Positions 1 through 6,100 of a stretch of 11,205 nucleotides of DNA are shown here, one piece after another. The DNA comes from Saprospiraceae bacterium (GTDB taxonomy: Bacteria; Bacteroidota; Bacteroidia; Chitinophagales; Saprospiraceae), in assembly GCA_013361075.1 (NCBI GenBank), contig JABWAJ010000133.1:1-11205 (forward strand), given 5' to 3'. Under the pieces are notes generated by a model. The model did not search any database. It was not told the DNA's origin and saw only the letters and a list, made by a program, of their open reading frames with translations. The stretch's first letter is position 1; each line of letters opens with the position of its first letter. A program made the position numbers and the translations under genes.

Positions 1-1624
1 GATTGTAAAGGAGCACGGCTCCCTGCCTTATCCGGAGGGAACAGCCTGTGGTTCGGTGCTGGTGGCCGGCGAACGGGGTGGTGATTTTGCCCGCACCGCC
101 TTTTTAGGACTGGGGTTTGCTTTTGCGTACGCGATGCTGCAAAAAATATTCCACGTCATCGCCGAAGTACCGCGTTTTGCAACCGAACAAGCCAACCGTT
201 TTTTCCCATCAGCCGTAGTTAGCGGAGAAATTACACCGGAATACCTGGGTGTGGGCTACATCATCGGCCCGCGCATTTCCGGTGTTTTGGTTGCGGGTGG
301 CGTTTTGGCCTGGCTGGGTTTGATTCCCTTGATGGCAACGCTGGTGCCCATGGAAGTGACCGCTGCGCAGTTGGTGAAATTGGGATACCTGGGCGGACTT
401 GATGTCGCCGGAGGCCCTGGGGGATGGGATCCGGCAACCCGAACTTTTGGCGATTATGCAGCGGCCATTTACCGGGCTTATATCCGGCAGATTGGCGCCG
501 GGGCTGTAGCCGCCGGAGGTTTTATTACCCTGATTAAAACCATTCCTACCATCATTTCCTCTTTCCGCGACAGCATTGGTTCGCTGAAAGATAAAACAGA
601 AGGCGGCACCGTTGAGCGCACCGACCGGGATTTATCCTTCAAAGTGGTTATTTATGGCAGCCTTGGACTGATCGCCATCATGGCTTTGTTGCCACAGGTG
701 CCCGGCGAAAGCATCTTAAGTAAATTGCTGCTGGGTTTGCTCGTGATCGTTTTTGGTGCATTTTTCGTTACGGTTTCCAGCCGTATTGTGGGGTTGATTG
801 GCTCCAGCAACAACCCGATTTCGGGTATGACCATTGCCACCCTGATGGGCACCTGCCTCATTTTTATTGGCATTGGCTGGACGGGCCAGGTTTTTGAACC
901 GATGGCACTGGTGGTTGGCGGGATGATTTGTATCGCAGCCGCTAACGCAGGCGCAACGTCACAGGATTTGAAAACAGGCTATATCGTGGGCGCAACACCG
1001 AAAAATCAGCAGATCGCGCTGTTTATTGGTGCCATTGTGTCTTCCATTGTCATAGGCCTGACTGTGCAGTTATTGGATACTCCAACTGCCGAACAGGCGG
1101 CCCAGGGCATCACCCATGCCATCGGTACTGACAAATATCCGGCGCCACAGGGCACCTTGATGGCGACCCTGATCCGGGGCATCTTGTCTTTCAATTTAGA
1201 CTGGCAATTTGTATTGGTCGGCGTTTTTTTGGCCGTCACGCTTGAATTGTGCGGGGTGAAGTCGCTCTCTTTTGCCGTAGGGGCTTATCTGCCGTTGTCT
1301 ACGACTCTGCCGATTTTTGCAGGCGGAGCCATCAAAGGGTTGGTAGACTGGAAATTGAAAAAACGCGGCGAAGAGACGGAAGATGCCGAACTGGGCAGGG
1401 GCAGCTTGTTTGCGACTGGTTTGGTGGCAGGTGGTGCATTGGCAGGGGTAATCGTGGCTTTGCTTGCGGTGATTCCTTCCGTATCCAGTTTCCTGGGCGG
1501 TGTGAACGCAGAACACGCACTCTCCGGAATGCTGGGCGGCGAATTTGGCTACCACGTCCTCGGCGTGCTGTTTTTCGCCTTTATGGGCTGGGTGGTTTAT
1601 CGCATTGCAATGGGTAAAAAGTAG
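1..1624 (+). CDS. OPT-family oligopeptide transporter, 5'-truncated by window edge
   Basis: Inner-membrane secondary transporter of the OPT family (prokaryotic branch), expected to import oligopeptides or related metal chelates driven by the proton gradient; the true substrate cannot be read from sequence. The reading frame is open at the left edge: codons from position 2 encode IVKEHGSLPYPEGTACGSVL, and the PYPEGTAC segment is a family hallmark, so the GTG at 56 is internal and not the start. About 540 residues are visible, against roughly 650-700 for full-length members, so the N-terminal quarter is missing. Further family signatures are SNNPISGMTIATL near visible residue 270 and QDLKTGYIVGATPKNQQ near 320. 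Around ten or more hydrophobic membrane segments alternate with short loops; the longest charged loop (KLKKRGEETEDAELGRG) lies near residue 450. The gene ends with TAG at 1622-1624 and faces the convergent gene at 1784-2686. Family assignment is firm, substrate is not. Confidence 0.93.
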   Translation, partial: IVKEHGSLPYPEGTACGSVLVAGERGGDFARTAFLGLGFAFAYAMLQKIFHVIAEVPRFATEQANRFFPSAVVSGEITPEYLGVGYIIGPRISGVLVAGGVLAWLGLIPLMATLVPMEVTAAQLVKLGYLGGLDVAGGPGGWDPATRTFGDYAAAIYRAYIRQIGAGAVAAGGFITLIKTIPTIISSFRDSIGSLKDKTEGGTVERTDRDLSFKVVIYGSLGLIAIMALLPQVPGESILSKLLLGLLVIVFGAFFVTVSSRIVGLIGSSNNPISGMTIATLMGTCLIFIGIGWTGQVFEPMALVVGGMICIAAANAGATSQDLKTGYIVGATPKNQQIALFIGAIVSSIVIGLTVQLLDTPTAEQAAQGITHAIGTDKYPAPQGTLMATLIRGILSFNLDWQFVLVGVFLAVTLELCGVKSLSFAVGAYLPLSTTLPIFAGGAIKGLVDWKLKKRGEETEDAELGRGSLFATGLVAGGALAGVIVALLAVIPSVSSFLGGVNAEHALSGMLGGEFGYHVLGVLFFAFMGWVVYRIAMGKK

Positions 1625-1635
1625 GTAAAAAGACC

Positions 1636-1736
1636 AAGGGGCAGGAAGCAAAAATAGGCAGGCTTATTCCGGCAACGGAAGAGCAGGAAAAACAAAGTCC
1701 AGGACTGCGTTTTTGTCTATTTGCTTCCTGCCTCTT
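1636..1736. terminator. Long inverted repeat, probable bidirectional terminator
   Basis: Bases 1636-1652 (AAGGGGCAGGAAGCAAA) pair with 1720-1736 (TTTGCTTCCTGCCTCTT) over 17 bp with a single G-T wobble, and TAG/CTA (1655-1657 with 1717-1719) adds three pairs beyond a two-base bulge. The 60-odd-base loop contains a second small hairpin (AGTCC/GGACT at 1696-1706) flanked by AAAAAC and GTTTTT that can also pair. It lies only 12 bases after the stop of the OPT transporter and 48 bases before the stop of the convergent hydrolase-like gene, so it probably ends both transcripts. There is only a short T run after either arm. Confidence 0.6.
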
Positions 1737-1783
1737 TATATACCTTTCGCACTATGCTTTGACAGGGGTAAGGGTGCTTACCA

Positions 1784-2686
1784 TTACCTGTTTGCACACA
1801 ACCACTCCAATACAACCGCTGCTTTTTCCGGGGTATCAGCAGGGTAGGAGAGGGCTGCTGCAAGCGTCTCCCGTTTTAAATCCACAGCAGTTTCCCGCAT
1901 TTCATATCGGAGCAAGCCTTTGTACAAAAGCCAGTTTAGTGTCCATGCATTGGCGGATAAAGCTTTTTTTACCAAAGTTTCGTGCATCATTTCTGCTTGC
2001 TCCTGGGTTGGAATGCCTGCAGCCAGCGGCAAAAAACTGTTGATGGAAATTTCTTCAGTAGTTGATTCCCGGTTCAGATCATAAGGCAGGTAACCGCCTG
2101 CGTTTTCGTCCCACAACTTTTCATTCATGCTCCAGATGGCCAGGTCATTCCATTCGATGATTTCCTGCACATCTTCACGCAATAATCCGCCTATTCGAAT
2201 CAGGTGTTCGTTCGACCAGATCAGCATGGCATTAAAAAAAGGATCTTCCAGGCCATTGAGGGGGGGAGCATGGAGGTAATGGGAAGTCAATCCCACACTA
2301 CCAGGTCCCTCCGTTGCAATCAACCCGTCTCCGCTAAGGTCGAAGTTGGCATAGATAACACGATGCAAGCCAATAATTTCCGAATAAAGAGGTCTGATTT
2401 CCTGCAAAAAAGCCGGTTTGTTTTTTGAGGTCTGGTGCAAATGACCCAGTATCCATCCGTAAACAGGTGAAAATTCAGATACGTGTGAGGCTGCAGCTGG
2501 TTGTGAATAGTTGCCTTGTCTCTGAATTGCAGTTTTCAGCCAATGCAGTGCAAGGCGTTCATCTAACCTGGAAAACGCAAGCGCAAGCCACGCCGCCTGC
2601 CCGGAGGCGATGGGGGCTGTTGCCTCAACGAATTCGTATTGTTTCAAACAATCCAGCGCAGCTTGTTGCAGCAATTTTTTATTCAA
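1784..2686 (-). CDS. Short MGH1/GH63-like (alpha/alpha)6-barrel protein, possibly non-catalytic
   Basis: A 300-residue protein without signal peptide or membrane segment, so probably cytoplasmic. It resembles the mannosylglycerate-hydrolase-like (MGH1/GH63) six-hairpin glycosidases: DPFFNAMLIWSNEHL (148-162), LWDENAGGYLPYDL (191-204), SFLPLAAGIPTQEQ (217-230) and NWLLYKGLLRY (251-261) all follow family patterns from memory. Relatives are usually above 400 residues. Two regions expected to carry catalytic residues look lost: the motif around the catalytic acid (WESG-DNSP-WD type) is replaced by ATEGPGSVGLTSHYL (124-138), and the YWRGPVW segment and the C-terminal part with the general base are missing or shortened. 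The start is the TTG at 2686: an in-frame TAA lies 11 codons upstream and no ATG or GTG stands between. A Bacteroidota -7 element about 50 bases upstream supports a start here. It could be a real short paralogue, a binding-only protein, or an eroding gene. Confidence 0.7.
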   Translation of the reverse strand: MNKKLLQQAALDCLKQYEFVEATAPIASGQAAWLALAFSRLDERLALHWLKTAIQRQGNYSQPAAASHVSEFSPVYGWILGHLHQTSKNKPAFLQEIRPLYSEIIGLHRVIYANFDLSGDGLIATEGPGSVGLTSHYLHAPPLNGLEDPFFNAMLIWSNEHLIRIGGLLREDVQEIIEWNDLAIWSMNEKLWDENAGGYLPYDLNRESTTEEISINSFLPLAAGIPTQEQAEMMHETLVKKALSANAWTLNWLLYKGLLRYEMRETAVDLKRETLAAALSYPADTPEKAAVVLEWLCANR

Positions 2687-2737
2687 AACCTGGCTTCTTT
2701 TACCGTAACAGGGGAGTTAAAAAGTGGGAGGGAATCG

Positions 2738-2745
2738 CAAAGATA
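2738..2745 (-). promoter_or_regulatory. Probable Bacteroidota -7 promoter element (TATCTTTG)
   Basis: Read on the - strand this is TATCTTTG, a full match to the Bacteroidota -7 consensus TAnnTTTG. It would start transcription near 2731, giving a leader of about 45 bases before the TTG at 2686. No TTTG -33 element is seen at the usual 19-21 base spacing. Directly upstream sits the short palindrome CCTTGTCAAGG (2751-2761), which could be an operator or chance. Confidence 0.45.
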
Positions 2746-2843
2746 GACAACCTTGTCAAGGCCGGGGCATCAATTTTTTGCAGATTGAAAAAAAAAATCG
2801 TTGGCACCGTTACTTTTTTAAAGAGACCCCGTCTATTAGTATG

Positions 2844-2884
2844 TCGCGAAAGTTATGGAATAGTGAAAGTGGAAGATTTCGCGA
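2844..2884. repeat. Inverted repeat TCGCGAAA / TTTCGCGA
   Basis: Perfect 8-bp arms at 2844-2851 and 2877-2884 are separated by 25 bases. It sits upstream of the rightward terminator at 2942-2966 and could be the 5' stem of a small structured RNA or a binding site for a dimeric regulator; nothing in the sequence decides between these. Confidence 0.4.
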
Positions 2885-2941
2885 ACAATAGTAGTGATCA
2901 GAAGGTTTTCATGATTTAATATGGGTTTTAGGTGTTTTTCC

Positions 2942-2966
2942 GGGGGGCGTTTTTGCCCCCTTTTTT
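2942..2966 (+). terminator. Intrinsic terminator pointing right, with no recognised gene behind it
   Basis: GGGGGC (2943-2948) and GCCCCC (2955-2960) form a 6-bp GC stem closed by a six-base loop GTTTTT, extended by a G-T pair, and are followed by six T (2961-2966). This is a textbook rho-independent terminator when read on the + strand. On the - strand the stem is followed by GGAAAAAC and has no T run. There is no convincing + strand gene upstream, so it may end a small RNA, end antisense transcription of the hydrolase-like gene, or be a relic. Confidence 0.7.
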
Positions 2967-3067
2967 ATTGCTATTAGTCGTCCTGCAACTTTAAATCCTA
3001 AGATCACTTTTAATATTAAGGGCCAGGGGGGGATCAGCTCTTTAAGTTCGTAAGCAAGGAATAAGAA

Positions 3068-3115
3068 GGCCCCAAAATCGGTTGTTTACGCGAGTAAACT
3101 GCCGATTTTGGGGCC
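3068..3115 (-). terminator. Very strong hairpin after the macroglobulin gene
   Basis: Arms of 22 bases (3068-3089 and 3094-3115) pair with only two non-Watson-Crick positions and leave a four-base loop GCGA (3090-3093). The outer stem is GGCCCCAAAATCGG with its complement, the inner stem GTTTAC/GTAAAC. It begins 37 bases beyond the TAG of the macroglobulin gene and on the - strand is followed by pyrimidine-rich TTCTTATTCCTTG, so it most likely terminates or protects the 3' end of that message. As + strand RNA the same sequence gains a G-U pair and a GNRA-type loop, so either strand would fold. Confidence 0.7.
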
Positions 3116-3151
3116 AGGCATCATGCAACTATCGGACTATAAAGACTGACA

Positions 3152-6100
3152 CTATATATTCTTCGGCGCACTCACCTCCACCCACATTCCCGATGTCCTG
3201 GCATTGATGCTGTTGTCGTACATCGCCTCACACGACACTGAAGGCAGGTAAAACTTACCCTGATACGCCGCATTCAGTTGCACCCGGTAAACGTGTTCAT
3301 CGCCCTGGTTCAGGTCAAAGAAGGTATTTACCCGGTCGTCCCGATAATCGCGGTATTCCATGGGGCTTTCCGCTGCCAGCGTTTGCACTGCATCCAAACG
3401 GGAGTTGATGATTTCCCACCCAGAAGGGAATACCTGCGCGAGTGCAAGTTCCTGATAAGGGAATGGCCTGGCATTTGGATGCTTCACCCGCACTTCCGCC
3501 ATAAAATCTACCCCTTGAGAGAGGTTGGCCGGAGTGATGGTTTTGCCTTTCATGTCCTTGTAAGTCACTGAAATAACCAGATCGTTGGACCGGGCTTCTT
3601 CCTGGCCCGCAGCAGGTTGGCCACGGAGGATGAGCCGGGCAAAAAGCACACCCTTTCCGGTGTTTTTAACCATGACTTTTTTACCGTTGCCATTGTTAAA
3701 CGGCACTTCAATTTGCTGCATCGGCGAATTTGCACCGGCATTTACCACCTGGCCTCCGTTAAGCTGATAAGTGAATTGCAGTTTATCAGAAACGCCTTCC
3801 GTTCCGACGAATTTGCCAACAGCCAGCAGCGCATAGGAGGTTTCCTGGGTACTGAACCAACTCTGTCTGCTCAATTCATCAGAAATGTATTTGACTACTT
3901 CAGCAGCAGCCGTTTTACTGCCAAGCAAAACCATCGTTTCCAGAATCATGGCCCGGTCGCGCAGGGGAGAACCATACGAATAAGCCAACTCCCGGTAGTT
4001 TTTAACCTGAGTACCGATATTTTGCGTTAACTCCTGGGCTACCTCTTTTTTTCCGGCAACGGCATAGGCAGCAGCCAATCGCCATTTGGTTTGCAGGTTA
4101 AGCGATTTCAATTCGCGCAGGCGGTTCATGGCACCCATTTCCGATTTTTGCGCAAGGGCCAGTGTATAGAGGCGATAAGCCTGGTCGAGTTCGAACGATT
4201 CATCGCCGAAATAGCCGAATTCCTTCCATTTCGGATCCCAGGCCCGTGCTGTTTTTTTCTGATAATTCAGCCATTTGTCGAGCATGGATGCCGGAACAGC
4301 ATAGCCCAGGGCTTTGGCTTCCAGCAGGAAGTGGCCGGCGTAGGTGCTTGACCACGCATTAGGAGTTGTCTGGCCCGGCCAATAAGCAAAGCCACCTTCG
4401 CTGGTCTGGAATTGCTTCAGCCGCTCGATGGTCGCTTTGATGTTGATCGGAACCTGCTTTTTCATGTCTTCATTCAGGTCCATCAGTTTATTGACGTAGA
4501 GCTGCGGGAAGCCTCCCGATAAGGTTTGTTCCAGGCACCCGTAAGGATACTGAATCAAATACTCAAGCCGTTCGCCAAGGTTGATCGGAGGGATGGTGGA
4601 CAATTCCAGTACCCCCTCGTTGGTTCCCGGCATGCCCGGTGCTTCGAAACTATGGTTCCACGATTCGCCGTTGGCCAGAATTTTACTGTAAACATTCGTT
4701 GCTACGGGGTTCGGGTTGCGCACCTGGATTTCAATTTCGTGGGTTGCTTTTTCACCGGCCCCTTCTGCCGTGACCAGGAATTTGGCTACGCCCGTGCGTT
4801 GTGCCATCTCTACGTCAAAATTGAGCAACTTGTCGCCCACTTTGGAGAAGTTTACCGTTTGGGAAGCATTGCCCACAATTTTTGCCAACCCGTTCATTTC
4901 TTTCACGGTCACCGTTGCCTGTTTCACTTTGGCCTCCATGGCAAAAATGTTTGCCGGCAATTTGACCTGTTCGCCTGGCCCCAATACGCGGGGCAGGGTA
5001 GCCAGAACCATGAGCGGCTTGCGCACGGGAGTGGTTTTTTCAGTACTGCCGTAGGCACCTTTGCTGGAAGCAACCACCATCGTACGCACCGAGCCGACAT
5101 AATTCGGGATGGTAATTTTATGGACGGCTTTTTTCCCTTTTTCCAATTGGAACGGCCCCAGGTGCATCACCACCGGTTTGAAGCGGTTGGCCCGGTCATC
5201 TTTGCCGGAACGCACCAGTTCCCCGTCGCCACCGATGCCAAGGATGCGCTCCAACTCGCCACCGTAAGCTCCCAGCACATAATCGTACAAATCCCAGGTT
5301 TTCACACCCAATGCTTCCCGTGCATAAAATGCATCCCAGGGATTGGGGGTTTTAAATCGCGTCAGCCCAAGCAACCCTTCGTCCACAATGGCTACGGTGT
5401 AGGCCATAGCCCGTCCTTTACTTTCAGAAACTTCCACAGTGATGGTCTCTTCCGGCCGCAGGACATCCGGCATGACCACCTTGGGTGCCAGGCGGGAGTC
5501 GGGGTCTTCCACGCCGATGGGAATGACGCCGTAAAGTCGGATGGGAAGGTCATTTTTTACCTGTGCATGGGGTTGTACCAAGGTGACGTGGGCGTACACC
5601 GTTGGCGCCATTTCGGCTGTTGTTTTGAACGTGAATTTATTTTCACCGGACTTTGATTCTACCCAGAACGATTGCAATACTTTGGTGCCATTTTCCAACG
5701 TAACCAAAGCGCGGCCAATTTCTCCCGTAGGGATGGTGAGACTTACCGTTTCACCGACATTGTATTTTTCCTTGTCGGAAGTAAAGGCCAGCATGGCGGC
5801 AGCATCGCGGGCAGATTCGTCATTTTCATACCAGGGATAGCCTGCATAGAAAAAATCGCCGGAGCAATGGCCGCTTTCTGTGTCGCATACACGCACAAGA
5901 TAGCGCCCCCATTCCTGAACATTCACGGTCCATTCGGCTTCTCCTTTTCCGTTGGTCGTCAGGTCCGTTTTTTGCAGCGCATTAAAATGGGTGCCGGTAT
6001 TGTAGCGCGAAACATTGTCATCGCCTTCATCCCACCACCAGCGCCATTCGACGCGGTACAGACCCACGCTCAATTTTTGGCCACTTTGGGGGCTGCCGTT

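Larger units (their letters stand above)
2687..3151. other. Gene-free stretch of 465 bases between two same-strand genes
   Basis: This region separates the macroglobulin gene from the hydrolase-like gene. It contains the hydrolase promoter, a run of ten A (2788-2797), the inverted repeat at 2844-2884, a rightward terminator at 2942-2966 and the long hairpin at 3068-3115. The only short frame worth naming is a 16-codon + strand ORF at 2841-2891 (MSRKLWNSESGRFREQ), which has no clear ribosome binding site and may be chance. I see no conserved protein in either strand here. Confidence 0.6.

Noticed and set aside
1196..1651. A 151-codon - strand ORF opposite the OPT transporter
   Set aside because: Antisense shadow of a gene with clear transporter motifs; no domain is recognisable.
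1636..1736. Inverted repeat as ends of a miniature transposable element
   Set aside because: No target-site duplication is visible, and the position between two convergent stop codons explains it as a terminator.
2425..2919. A 164-codon + strand ORF ending before the orphan terminator
   Set aside because: Its first half is antisense to the hydrolase-like gene and the translation has low-complexity, unrecognisable sequence; the terminator alone does not make it a gene.
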